The notes under the pieces are model-generated. The model worked only from the letters and a program-made list of their open reading frames with translations, was not told the DNA's origin and ran no database searches. Positions 43,637-52,200 of a DNA stretch of 64,000 nucleotides are shown in pieces (position 1 is the first letter of the stretch; the number at the start of each line of letters is the position of its first letter). Both the position numbers and the translations under genes were made by a program. The stretch comes from Moraxella sp. ZY210820 (GTDB lineage: Bacteria; Pseudomonadota; Gammaproteobacteria; Pseudomonadales; Moraxellaceae): NCBI RefSeq assembly GCF_030674635.1, contig NZ_CP089978.1, forward strand, positions 1,736,001 through 1,800,000, read 5' to 3'.

Positions 43637-45715
43637 ATGCACTTTAATCCAAGTCGCGCTCTTGAATTATTAAGACAAGGTTCAAGTAATCCAAATGCTA
43701 AATTTCGTGATGGACAAGAGGAGGCAATTACTCATCTTGTTACCAGCACACAAAGACTGCTGGTAGTGCAAAAAACAGGTTGGGGTAAAAGTTTTGTTTA
43801 TTTTATTGCCACACAATTATTAAGAGAATCAGGTGCCGGCATTACGCTACTTATCTCGCCATTATTAGCGTTAATGCGTAACCAAATTGCGGCAGCAAAA
43901 AGAATGGGCTTAAAGGCGGTAAGCATCAATTCAGAAAATACCGATGATTGGAAACAAATAGAACAAGAGATTATTTCAGGACAAGTGGATATCGTTCTAA
44001 TCTCACCTGAACGATTGGCAAATCAGAACTTTATCAATAATGTTTTGAGTCAAATTGCTGGAAATATTGGTTTATTGGTTATTGATGAAGCACACTGTAT
44101 TTCAGATTGGGGACACGATTTTCGTCCAGATTATCGTTTAATTGAACGAATTATTAAAAATTTACCACCCAATCTGCGTGTTTTGGCAACTACAGCAACC
44201 GCCAATCAGCGTGTAATGGATGACCTTATTGCCATTTTAGGACCCAATATTGAAGTTTCAAGAGGAGATTTAAATCGCCCATCATTAACCTTACAAACGA
44301 TTAAATTGCCCAGCCAAATTGAGCGTTTGGCGTGGCTGGCTGAACAACTGCCTCATTTACAAGGTAGTGGCATTATTTATACTTTAACAGTAAGAGACGC
44401 CAATCAAGTTGCTGATTGGCTTAAATTGCAAGGTTTTGATGTAGAAGCCTATACAGGCGAAAGTGGTGATAAAAGGATTGAATTAGAAGATAAACTACTT
44501 AATAATCAAGTCAAAGCATTGGTTGCCACAACTGCTTTGGGAATGGGATATGATAAGCCTGATTTGGGATTTGTCATTCATTATCAAATGCCAAATTCTG
44601 TTGTTGCTTATTATCAACAAGTTGGACGAGCAGGAAGAGCATTATCGAACGCTTATGGCGTTTTATTGAGCGGTATAGAAGATGATGAAATCAGTGAATT
44701 TTTTATTGACAGTGCCTTCCCAAAACCAAATGAAGTGAATCAAATTTTAAATGCATTAAAACAATCGCCAAATGGATTATCATCAAATGAATTGCAAGAC
44801 AACATCAATTTAAGTCAAGGCAGAATCAGCAAAGCATTAAAAGTCTTATCATTAGAATCGCCAGCACCTTTGGTTAAGCAAGGTACAAAATGGCAATTAA
44901 CTTCCGCTACATTATCTACTGATTTTTGGCAAAGGGTTAATCGCCTCACAGAATTAAGAAAAAATGAACATCAGCAAATGAAAAATTATGTTGATTTACC
45001 ATTTGGTCAGCATATGGCATTTTTAGTTAATGCACTTGATGGTGATACACAACAAATTATGCCACCCCAATTACCACCATTACCAACTTTAATTCACCCA
45101 ACTTTCGTTCAACAAGCCAGTGAATTTTTGCACAGAAGTAATGTGATTATTGAACCAAGAAAGAAATGGGCAACAGGTGGTTCAACACAATTTTCGCAAA
45201 AAGGTAATATCAATCCAAATTTTCAAGCAGAGGAAGGACGTGCATTATCCATTTGGGGCGATGCTGGCTGGGGTAAATTGGTCAAACAAGGAAAGTATCA
45301 AGATAATCATTTTGCAGATGAATTGGTGAATGCCTGTTGTGAAATGATTGAGCGTTGGCAACCCAATCCAAAACCAACTTGGGTAACTTGCGTGCCGTCT
45401 TTGCGACACCCTACTTTGGTACCTGATTTTGCTAGGCGGTTGGCAATGAAATTGGGATTACCATTTATGCCAATTATCCAAAAAATCAAAAAAACTGAGC
45501 CACAAAAAATGATGCAAAATAGCCATATGCAAGCCCATAATTTAGATGGCGTATTTCAGTTGAGTGATAATCCATTGTCAGAACCCGTTTTATTGATTGA
45601 TGATATGGTGGATTCTCGTTGGACTTTAACCATATGTAGCTATCTTTTAAAATTTAATGGTAGTGGTGCAGTCTTTCCACTTGTACTTTCCCAAACCAGC
45701 AATCAAGGTGAATAA
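43637..45715 (+). CDS. RecQ-type helicase fused to a phosphoribosyltransferase-like domain
   Basis: This 692-residue protein has an N-terminal superfamily 2 helicase: Walker A QKTGWGKS (about residue 49), DEAHCISDWGHDFRPDYRLI (motif II with the RecQ aromatic loop, about 150), ATTATAN (motif III) and QQVGRAGRA (motif VI, about 330). A winged-helix-like part follows (SSNELQDNINLSQGRISKALKVL). The last 130 residues resemble a ComF/PRTase fold, with VLLIDDMVDSRWTLT matching the PRPP-binding signature. The normal RecQ zinc cysteines and HRDC domain are absent. The DprA-like gene starts 3 bases later, so the two are translated together. Confidence 0.85.
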   Translation: MHFNPSRALELLRQGSSNPNAKFRDGQEEAITHLVTSTQRLLVVQKTGWGKSFVYFIATQLLRESGAGITLLISPLLALMRNQIAAAKRMGLKAVSINSENTDDWKQIEQEIISGQVDIVLISPERLANQNFINNVLSQIAGNIGLLVIDEAHCISDWGHDFRPDYRLIERIIKNLPPNLRVLATTATANQRVMDDLIAILGPNIEVSRGDLNRPSLTLQTIKLPSQIERLAWLAEQLPHLQGSGIIYTLTVRDANQVADWLKLQGFDVEAYTGESGDKRIELEDKLLNNQVKALVATTALGMGYDKPDLGFVIHYQMPNSVVAYYQQVGRAGRALSNAYGVLLSGIEDDEISEFFIDSAFPKPNEVNQILNALKQSPNGLSSNELQDNINLSQGRISKALKVLSLESPAPLVKQGTKWQLTSATLSTDFWQRVNRLTELRKNEHQQMKNYVDLPFGQHMAFLVNALDGDTQQIMPPQLPPLPTLIHPTFVQQASEFLHRSNVIIEPRKKWATGGSTQFSQKGNINPNFQAEEGRALSIWGDAGWGKLVKQGKYQDNHFADELVNACCEMIERWQPNPKPTWVTCVPSLRHPTLVPDFARRLAMKLGLPFMPIIQKIKKTEPQKMMQNSHMQAHNLDGVFQLSDNPLSEPVLLIDDMVDSRWTLTICSYLLKFNGSGAVFPLVLSQTSNQGE

Positions 45716-45718
45716 GAA

Positions 45719-46957
45719 ATGTTTATTTCAGATAATACCAAAGTCATTTTACTTTTAACTGCACCATTATTATTGGGAAAAAGTCAAAATAATATTAAAT
45801 TATTAAGCAATAAAGAATATCATCAGTTAGCTGTTTATTTAAAAAATCATCATAAACAGCCTGCGGATTTACTGGGTAACGAATTAAGTGATATTTTAGC
45901 TGATTATGGAAAATTAGAATATGAGCGAATCCAGCAATTATTACAAAGAGGTTTTTTATTAAGCCAAACTCTTGATTATTGGCATTCTCGCAATATTTGG
46001 GTCATCAGTCGTGCAGATAAAACTTACCCAAGTCGTTTAAAAATTCGTTTAGGAGAACAAGCACCACCAATATTATATGGTTGTGGCGATGTTAATTTAC
46101 TCAATTTTGGTGGGATAGCAATTGTAGGCTCTCGCAATATTGATGATGAATTGATTACTTATACACAAAATATTGCTCACCTAGCTGCACAATCTGGCAA
46201 AATGGTCGTTTCTGGTGGAGCAAAAGGAGTAGATTTAGCAGCAATGCAAGAGGCTTTACAGGTTGGTGGGGTTGTTTGTGGTGTGTTGGCAGATAGTTTG
46301 GAGAAAATGGCTTTGAATGCAGTAAATCGCTCTGCATTACAAGAAAATCGTTTAGTACTTATTTCTGCGTGCGACCCCAAATCTCGTTTTATGGTTGGCA
46401 ATGCAATGCAACGCAATAAATATATTTATGCACTTTCGGATATTGGCTTGGTTGTTAATTCTGATTTAAATAAAGGGGGAACTTGGGCTGGTGCTGTTGA
46501 GCAATTAGACAAATACAAGCACATTCCGATTTATGTCCGTTCAACTGGTACTGAAAATGCAGGATTAAATGCCTTGGTAAATAAAGGAGCATTATGGTGG
46601 GATAATCCAAGAGATACACAATCATTTTTAGATATTTTTAACGGCAAATTTGTATCAAATATGAATACACCAAAACCACAAACAAATTCATCACCTAATG
46701 ATAAATCAATTACACATCCGAATCTTGATTTATCTCCAGAAAAAGAGTTATTTTTATTGGTTAAAAAACTGATTGAGCAAAATTTGCAAGAACCTAAAAA
46801 AGAAAAAGAGCTGGCTGAATTATTGGCAGTTTCCAGTTCTCAAATCCGAATATGGCTTGAACGCTTAATTAAAGAAGATGTGGTTGTTAAACAAAATAAG
46901 CCTATACGATATGCCCTGCGTTCAAAATCTGAGAATTTGGAATTATTTCCTTCTTAA
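45719..46957 (+). CDS. DprA-like DNA-processing protein
   Basis: A 412-residue member of the DprA/Smf family, whose classical members load RecA on incoming single-stranded DNA during transformation. The Rossmann-like core begins FGGIAIVGSRNIDDELITYTQNIAHLAAQSGKMVVSGGAKGVDLAAMQEAL (residues about 135-185) and ends GGTWAGAVEQLDKYKHIPIYV. A C-terminal winged helix (KEKELAELLAVSSSQIRIWLERLIKEDVVV) is present. The usual DprA AxGID-AH motif is changed to AKGVDLAAM, suggesting a specialised version. It forms a tight pair with the RecQ-PRTase gene and ends with a TAATG overlap into the LysR locus. Confidence 0.85.
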   Translation: MFISDNTKVILLLTAPLLLGKSQNNIKLLSNKEYHQLAVYLKNHHKQPADLLGNELSDILADYGKLEYERIQQLLQRGFLLSQTLDYWHSRNIWVISRADKTYPSRLKIRLGEQAPPILYGCGDVNLLNFGGIAIVGSRNIDDELITYTQNIAHLAAQSGKMVVSGGAKGVDLAAMQEALQVGGVVCGVLADSLEKMALNAVNRSALQENRLVLISACDPKSRFMVGNAMQRNKYIYALSDIGLVVNSDLNKGGTWAGAVEQLDKYKHIPIYVRSTGTENAGLNALVNKGALWWDNPRDTQSFLDIFNGKFVSNMNTPKPQTNSSPNDKSITHPNLDLSPEKELFLLVKKLIEQNLQEPKKEKELAELLAVSSSQIRIWLERLIKEDVVVKQNKPIRYALRSKSENLELFPS

Positions 46958-46971
46958 TGGGAAAAACAAAA

Positions 46972-47862
46972 ATGAACCTCAACACCCTCCGTCTTTTTGT
47001 TGCCGTTATCCAGCACGGCAGCCTCTCCAAAGCCTCCGAACGAACAGGTGTGCCGATTGCGACCATTAGCCGTCAAATTGCCGATTTGGAAAAAGAGCTG
47101 AATATTCAACTCTTTGACCGCCAAAAATCAGGCGTTAAACCCACAATGGCAGGGCAACGCCTGTATGAACAGGTGCATTTGTCCATTGAACAGCTTGCCA
47201 CTGCCAAAGAAGTGCTGTTTGAAGAGCAAGGCAATTTAAAGGGCAAATTACGCCTGTCTGCACCGCCTGCTTGTGAGCCTGTTCTTTCGTGGATAGCTGA
47301 TTTTCAGGCAGCTTATCCACAAGTACAGGTGCATTGCACGCTGACCGACCGTCTTTTGGATTTGTCGGCAGACGGCATTGATGTGGCGTTTCGGATTGGG
47401 CAGTTACACGGCGAACAGTTTATCGCCAAAAAAGTGGGGCAAATTGGCAGTAAATGGGTGGCACACCCTAAATTTTTGGCACGATTGGGTACGCCCAATA
47501 CCATCAAGGATTTGAAAAATTTCCCCATTGCCGCTTGGGCAAAAAATGAAGCCAGCGTCATCACGCTAGGTACTGGCAGACAAGCACTAGAAATTCCCTA
47601 TCTTTTTGCCAGCAATGACAGCTATGCTATTGAATATATGGCAAAACAGGGCAAAGCAGTGGCTCTACTTGCCGACAGCACGGTGGATAGACTCGTGGCA
47701 GAAAATGGCTTGGTGGAAGTCTTGGGCGAAACGGAAAACCCCAAATTTGATTTGACGATGATTTATGCCGCCCATCGTTATCCGTCTAGTATTGTGCGGG
47801 CGTTTGTGGAGTTTGTGCTTGATAAGGCAGACAATGAGACTTTGGACAGTTCAGCCATTTGA
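46972..47862 (+). CDS. LysR-family regulator, copy 2
   Basis: A 296-residue LysR regulator with the winged helix MNLNTLRLFVAVIQHGSLSKASERTGVPIATISRQIADLEKELNIQLFDRQ and an effector domain. It is a clear paralogue of the one at 29,695, most alike in the DNA-binding half. I start at MNLN, aligned with copy 1; an ATG five codons earlier overlaps the DprA stop. Its end overlaps the next gene by 29 bases. Confidence 0.9.
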   Translation: MNLNTLRLFVAVIQHGSLSKASERTGVPIATISRQIADLEKELNIQLFDRQKSGVKPTMAGQRLYEQVHLSIEQLATAKEVLFEEQGNLKGKLRLSAPPACEPVLSWIADFQAAYPQVQVHCTLTDRLLDLSADGIDVAFRIGQLHGEQFIAKKVGQIGSKWVAHPKFLARLGTPNTIKDLKNFPIAAWAKNEASVITLGTGRQALEIPYLFASNDSYAIEYMAKQGKAVALLADSTVDRLVAENGLVEVLGETENPKFDLTMIYAAHRYPSSIVRAFVEFVLDKADNETLDSSAI

Positions 47863-48439
47863 TTGGTATGAAACCCTGATGAGCGATGGCGTGATTTATG
47901 CCACAGCCGAGCGGATTGATTGGTTAAATGAAGACAATTTTAAAGTTGCCTATCATTGGCTAATGGAGCAAATGGCACATAAAATTGGCAAACCCCCAAT
48001 ACCTAATGTTTATCCGATTTGGGCGTGGTATCAATGGCAAAACGCCAAGAAAAACAAGCCTGATTTAAGGTTTAAAGGCATTGGCATAAAAGGTCAAAAA
48101 AGCGTTTTATTAGAAATTGAAAAAAAGGATAATGAAGTCTTATTAAGCGATTTTGATTTATGGCACGCTGTTTTAAATGAATATTATATTGCCGATAATG
48201 TCAAAGATGATGATTCGTTTGATGATTTATTAAAACAAGCCAACATTGATTATTGTGATAAACATTTATATCCGCCCAATATTCGCCAGATTATGCAAAA
48301 CAGTTGGCAAAAAATCTTTGATATGGATTATTGTGCAGAATACAGTACCAATTCATTTTCGCAAAAAAGCATTCAGGCAACTTTTTGGCAATTATCTGTT
48401 GATGAGATTAAAAGCGTGCGTATTTTTATGGCAAAATAA
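47834..48439 (+). CDS. DUF3841 family protein
   Basis: A 201-residue protein starting MRLWTVQPFDWYETLMSDGVIYATAERIDWL, the pattern of DUF3841 proteins, small cytoplasmic proteins of unknown role often found near mobile or defence loci. YPIWAWYQWQNAKKNKPDLRF is a further family segment. It starts inside the end of LysR copy 2, with translation probably coupled. The upstream ORF extension is excluded because it lies in the LysR coding region in another frame. Confidence 0.75.
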   Translation: MRLWTVQPFDWYETLMSDGVIYATAERIDWLNEDNFKVAYHWLMEQMAHKIGKPPIPNVYPIWAWYQWQNAKKNKPDLRFKGIGIKGQKSVLLEIEKKDNEVLLSDFDLWHAVLNEYYIADNVKDDDSFDDLLKQANIDYCDKHLYPPNIRQIMQNSWQKIFDMDYCAEYSTNSFSQKSIQATFWQLSVDEIKSVRIFMAK

Positions 48440-48470
48440 AACACCGCTTTTATCAAAAACGGTGTTTTAT
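48437..48470. terminator. Island-type hairpin without DUS
   Basis: AAAACACCG(CTTTT) pairs with (AAAA)CGGTGTTTT between convergent genes. Confidence 0.85.
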
Positions 48471-48475
48471 TAAAT

Positions 48476-48976
48476 TTAGACCACCTCAATCCATTCTCTA
48501 TCTGCCAATGCTCCTAAGGCGATTTGATGAATCAGCTCGGTCGGTGCGGTGCAAAGGTTGGATAAGACACGGATTTTATAATCTTTGGCAAACGGCGAAA
48601 GTGCGGTATGGGTTACGCAGTTTTGAGTCATAATCCCACAGATGTCAATTTGTTCAATGCCGTGTTGTTTTAAGATTTCAAGCAGATTGGTGTTTAAAAA
48701 ACTGTCGGCGTGGGCTTTTTGTACCAATGGCTTGTCCGCTAAAATCCCAGCGACCGATGAGTGAAGCTCTGCCCCTGCCCCACCTTTGGCAAATAACGGA
48801 TAATCCTCTGCCATCAGGTGCTGAACGCCAATTACAAGTTCGCCATTTTGCTGGGCAGTTTGGGCATAATCGGCAATCTCTTGGGCGATTTTGTCCACAT
48901 TAAACTGGTCAAATTTGCCGTCTGCGGAGGCAAAGTATTCGTTTTGTACATCAATGATTAAAAGAGCAGTTTTCAT
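48476..48976 (-). CDS. Isochorismatase-family cysteine hydrolase
   Basis: A 166-residue hydrolase of the isochorismatase fold, often nicotinamidase-like or of unknown substrate. The catalytic Asp is in ALLIIDVQNEYF (residue about 8), the Lys in KPLVQKAHADSF (about 95), and the Cys in DICGIMTQNCVTHTA (about 125), completing the D-K-C triad. I start at MKTALLIID (48,976), preceded by GGAGAG on the minus strand. A neighbouring metallo-hydrolase gene precedes it by 24 bases on the same strand. Confidence 0.9.
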   Translation of the reverse strand: MKTALLIIDVQNEYFASADGKFDQFNVDKIAQEIADYAQTAQQNGELVIGVQHLMAEDYPLFAKGGAGAELHSSVAGILADKPLVQKAHADSFLNTNLLEILKQHGIEQIDICGIMTQNCVTHTALSPFAKDYKIRVLSNLCTAPTELIHQIALGALADREWIEVV

Positions 48977-49000
48977 ATTTCTCTCCATTTTGGTTAAAAG

Positions 49001-49849
49001 TTATTTTAATTCAATGATTTGTCCATCATTAGGAATGATGACTTTATCGGTTAATTTCTCGCCAATCACAAATTTACGCATATCTTCACGGCTTACCGCA
49101 TTATGATTGGTGGTGTCCATATGCACGGTGATAAGCTTGGCGTTTGGGGCGATTTGGCTTGCCTTTAACACATCAGCCGTCCCCATAATAATGCCCTCTG
49201 CAATGCCGTTGATACGAGCGTAGCCTGTGTTCATCACAATGTAACTGGGCTGGTATTTGTGTAAAGCCTTATTAACATCCGCCGTCCACACCGTATCGCC
49301 CACGATATAGGCGGTTTTATGTCCGTCTTTTTTGATGACCACGCCCATCGCCTCGCCCAAAATTTTGGCAAAGGTTGGGTTGGCGTACATCGCCTCTGTG
49401 CCGTGTGAACCGCCAGTTTTGTGGAGCTCCACACCATTAAAGGTTAATTTTTCGTGCAATACTTGTACATTTTGAAAGCCTTGTGAGCGAATGAGCTTGG
49501 CATCATCTTCATTTTGGGTAAAAATCGGCAAATGCTTTGGAATGGCTTTTTGGGCAGTTTCGTCCCAATGGTCTTCGTGGGTGTGGGTAACAATCACGGC
49601 ATCCACGCCTTTGATGATTTCGCTGACAGGCATTGGTAATGCCACCATTGGCGAGCGTAAATGGCTGTTAAATGTGCCTTCAAAGCCTTTCATTGAATCT
49701 TTTTTGGCAAAAAATGGATCGACCAAAAAGGTCTGCCCAGCATATTCAATCTTGGCGGTGGCGTTACGGATATGTTGATAGCTGTCAAGGGCAAAAGCTG
49801 AAACGCTCATCGTTAAGGAAAGAGCGGTAAGGGTAAGTTTTTTTAGCAT
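49001..49849 (-). CDS. Exported MBL-fold metallo-hydrolase
   Basis: A 282-residue metallo-beta-lactamase-fold protein with a signal peptide (MLKKLTLTALSLTMSVSAFA). The zinc motif is VIVTHTHEDHWDE near residue 95, with further ligands in GGSHGTEAMY and YIVGDTVW, as in the UPF0173/UlaG-like branch. The substrate is unknown. I start where the signal peptide begins (49,849), not at the 63-codon extension. It is co-directional with the isochorismatase-like gene. A 12-bp palindrome GGCAATATTGCC (49,910-49,921) lies upstream and may be an operator. Confidence 0.82.
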   Translation of the reverse strand: MLKKLTLTALSLTMSVSAFALDSYQHIRNATAKIEYAGQTFLVDPFFAKKDSMKGFEGTFNSHLRSPMVALPMPVSEIIKGVDAVIVTHTHEDHWDETAQKAIPKHLPIFTQNEDDAKLIRSQGFQNVQVLHEKLTFNGVELHKTGGSHGTEAMYANPTFAKILGEAMGVVIKKDGHKTAYIVGDTVWTADVNKALHKYQPSYIVMNTGYARINGIAEGIIMGTADVLKASQIAPNAKLITVHMDTTNHNAVSREDMRKFVIGEKLTDKVIIPNDGQIIELK

Positions 49850-49986
49850 TTTAAAGTTCCAAGTTAAGATTTGGGCGTATTTTAATGATTTTTTGGTTAT
49901 GCTAAAATAGGCAATATTGCCAACTATCGCAAGGATTTTGCCATTTTGTTTTGGTGGGAAAGGTGGTATAATGTAAAAATTGGTAA

Positions 49987-50003
49987 GGTGCGTAACACGC
50001 ACC
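49987..50003. repeat. 17-bp palindrome GGTGCGTAACACGCACC
   Basis: This short REP-like palindrome has a close relative (GGTGCGTGGCACGTACC) at 60,671-60,687 in the host flank, and a looser one at 53,286-53,303. Confidence 0.65.
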
Positions 50004-50053
50004 AATTTTACACAATATTTGTTAATGGTGCGTAGCATAACCTAAGATAGAGA

Positions 50054-50665
50054 ATGGATAAAATGATAATTACTCATTTGCAACAACAACCATTGATTTT
50101 TACACTTAATAATGTCCTAACAGATGATTTTTGTCAAAATCTTATCAATGAAAGTGAAAATCACGGTTATGAACAAGCTCAAATTCATATCGGCAATGGA
50201 CAAAGCCAAACACATTTAAATATCCGCAATAATGACAGAATTAAATTTAAAGATGATAATTTAGCATTGCAATTATTTGAGTTAATTCATTTATATTTGC
50301 CAAATGAATGGTATGACGATAATCAAAAATATCAATTAGTGGGATTAAATGATGATTTTCGTTATTATCGCTATCAAGCTGGGCAACGCTTTAAGGCTCA
50401 TTTGGACGGATTTTATGAAAAAGATGATTACAAAAGTTTTTTGACCGTATTATTTTATTTAAATGATGATTATCAAGGCGGTGAAACCAAATTTTTTACC
50501 AAAGAGAATGGGCGATTGAATGTCAATCAACCCAAGTTTATCATTAACCCAAGAAAAGGCAGTGCATTGATTTTTTATCACGCTCAATTCCACGAAGGGG
50601 CAACTATTAAGCAAGGCACAAAATATGTATTGCGAACCGATGCAATGTATCAAAAAATTAATTAA
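50054..50665 (+). CDS. 2-oxoglutarate/Fe(II) oxygenase (prolyl 4-hydroxylase-like)
   Basis: A 203-residue dioxygenase with the double-stranded beta-helix of the P4H-like family: iron ligands HLDGF (His and Asp, about residue 115) and FHEGATI (His, about 178), and the 2-oxoglutarate arginine in KYVLRTDAM (about 193). The target is unknown; bacterial relatives hydroxylate prolines or small molecules. The GlxA-type regulator gene starts at its stop codon (TAA-ATG), so the two form an operon. Confidence 0.87.
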   Translation: MDKMIITHLQQQPLIFTLNNVLTDDFCQNLINESENHGYEQAQIHIGNGQSQTHLNIRNNDRIKFKDDNLALQLFELIHLYLPNEWYDDNQKYQLVGLNDDFRYYRYQAGQRFKAHLDGFYEKDDYKSFLTVLFYLNDDYQGGETKFFTKENGRLNVNQPKFIINPRKGSALIFYHAQFHEGATIKQGTKYVLRTDAMYQKIN

Positions 50666-51616
50666 ATGACTATCACGCTCCCCAAACTCACCCTCTACGC
50701 CCAAAACGGCTGTAATGATTTTGTGTTTAATATTCCGTTTAGCGTCTTTCAAGCACCCTATCAGGGCAAAAAGCTCTTTGATTTTCAAATCGTGAGCGAC
50801 AATGGCAAAGCCATTCGTACGGAATTAGGGGCAACAATCACGCCACACGGCAATTTGGATTTAATGGACAATGCCGACATCATCGTCATTAGTGGTTGGG
50901 TCGGCGACAAACCAAGCCGTGCCTTTACCCAAAAATTACAAACCGCCCATCAAAATGGTAAAAAAATCATTGCCTTATGCTATGGGGCTTTTGGTCTTGC
51001 CTTTGCCGACATTTTGACGGATAAAACAGTCGTTACCCATTGGGCAGGCGAAAATGCCTTTAAACACAAATTTCCCCACATCAAGCTTGATAACAACAAG
51101 CTCTATCTTGATGATGGCAATATTTTGACCTCCGCAGGGGCGTATGCAGGTATGGATTGTTGTCTGTATTTTATCCGTACACTGTATGGGGCAAGTGTTG
51201 CCAATGATTTGGCACGACTGTTTGTCTCTGCACCGCATCGTGAAGGCGGTCAGGCACAGTTTAGCCAGCTTAGTATCGTGAATCACACCAAAGACAGTAA
51301 AATCAATGACTTATTGCGATTTTTAAGCGATAATTTGGATAAAACACATACATTGGACGATTTGGCTGATAAAGTGCATTTATCCAAAAGAAGTTTTAAT
51401 CGCTATTTTAAAAATGCCACCAATATGACCTTGACCCAGTGGCTGACCGCCAAGCGTTTGGCAAAAGTGCAAGACTATTTGGAAAGCACGGATTTGCCGA
51501 TTGAAATCATCGCAGATAAAACAGGTTTTGGCACGGCAAGCAATTTGCGAATGCAGTTTAAGGCTCGTTTTGGTGTCAGTCCGCAAAGTTTTAGGAATAG
51601 TTTTGGAAATGATTAA
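50666..51616 (+). CDS. GlxA-type AraC-family regulator with DJ-1/PfpI domain
   Basis: A 316-residue protein with an N-terminal class I amidotransferase-like domain (LTLYAQNGCNDFVFNIPFSVF; nucleophile-elbow IIALCYGAFGLAF near residue 108) and a C-terminal double helix-turn-helix AraC domain (LDDLADKVHLSKRSFNRYFKNATNMTLTQWL ... IEIIADKTGFGTASNLRMQFKARFGVSPQSFR). It probably senses a metabolite and activates nearby genes, perhaps the 2OG oxygenase it abuts. It is the last gene of the island. Confidence 0.92.
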   Translation: MTITLPKLTLYAQNGCNDFVFNIPFSVFQAPYQGKKLFDFQIVSDNGKAIRTELGATITPHGNLDLMDNADIIVISGWVGDKPSRAFTQKLQTAHQNGKKIIALCYGAFGLAFADILTDKTVVTHWAGENAFKHKFPHIKLDNNKLYLDDGNILTSAGAYAGMDCCLYFIRTLYGASVANDLARLFVSAPHREGGQAQFSQLSIVNHTKDSKINDLLRFLSDNLDKTHTLDDLADKVHLSKRSFNRYFKNATNMTLTQWLTAKRLAKVQDYLESTDLPIEIIADKTGFGTASNLRMQFKARFGVSPQSFRNSFGND

Positions 51617-51627
51617 AAGTAGAATCT

Positions 51628-51643
51628 AGGTAGCAATCTGAAA
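51628..51643. repeat. Degenerate DUS-like motif (right island edge)
   Basis: AGGTAGCAATCTGAAA resembles AGGTAGCCTGAAA with an insertion. It is the last such motif before the host-like genes. Confidence 0.4.
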
Positions 51644-51656
51644 AATATACCACAAA

Positions 51657-51688
51657 AAATAAAACCTGACTTTCGCCAAGTTTTATTT
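51657..51688. terminator. Terminator after the flavin reductase gene
   Basis: AAATAAAAC...GTTTTATTT form an imperfect hairpin between the converging GlxA-type and flavin reductase genes. Confidence 0.65.
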
Positions 51689-51715
51689 CTATTTTGCTGG
51701 GTTAAGCACAATGCT

Positions 51716-52189
51716 TTAGACACGATGATAACTACGATTACGATAAACCAAGGCTTGATGTTCATCGCCTTGTTTTATCGCTACAATCTTACAGATTAAA
51801 ATACCGTGTGTACCCACTTGTTTAATATCAGTAATTTCACAATCAAAACCAATCAAGGCATTGTCAAGTAATGGTGAACCTGTCTGTAAAGTCGTCCAAG
51901 TGGCTTTTGCAAAACGCTCTTCTGAACTTAAAGGCGATGCAAAAACATTAGATAATTCTGATTGCTCCGCCGTCAAAGTATTGACCATTAACACACGGTT
52001 TTTAACAAAATGTTCATAGGAACGAGCATTGCCATTCATACATACCAACAGTGTTGGTGGTGAATCAGTGACGCTACACACCGCCGATGCGGTAAAGCCG
52101 TGTCGCCCTGCTTCACCGTCAGTGGTTACAACATGGACGGCAGTGGCAAGCCGTGCCATTGCGTCCTTAAATTGGGTTACATCTACCAT
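51716..52189 (-). CDS. Flavin reductase (HpaC-like)
   Basis: A 157-residue flavin reductase-like protein that would supply reduced FMN or FAD to a partner. Family segments are FKDAMARLATAVHVVTTDGEAGRHGFTASAVCSVTDSPPTLLVCMN and a C-terminal HGILICKIVAIKQGDEHQALVYRNRSYHRV. It is last in the mesX-mesD-reductase operon, 11 bases after mesD, so it may feed the oxygen-dependent MesX step. That link is inferred from position. Confidence 0.88.
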   Translation of the reverse strand: MVDVTQFKDAMARLATAVHVVTTDGEAGRHGFTASAVCSVTDSPPTLLVCMNGNARSYEHFVKNRVLMVNTLTAEQSELSNVFASPLSSEERFAKATWTTLQTGSPLLDNALIGFDCEITDIKQVGTHGILICKIVAIKQGDEHQALVYRNRSYHRV

Positions 52190-52200
52190 ATTTGCCCCAA

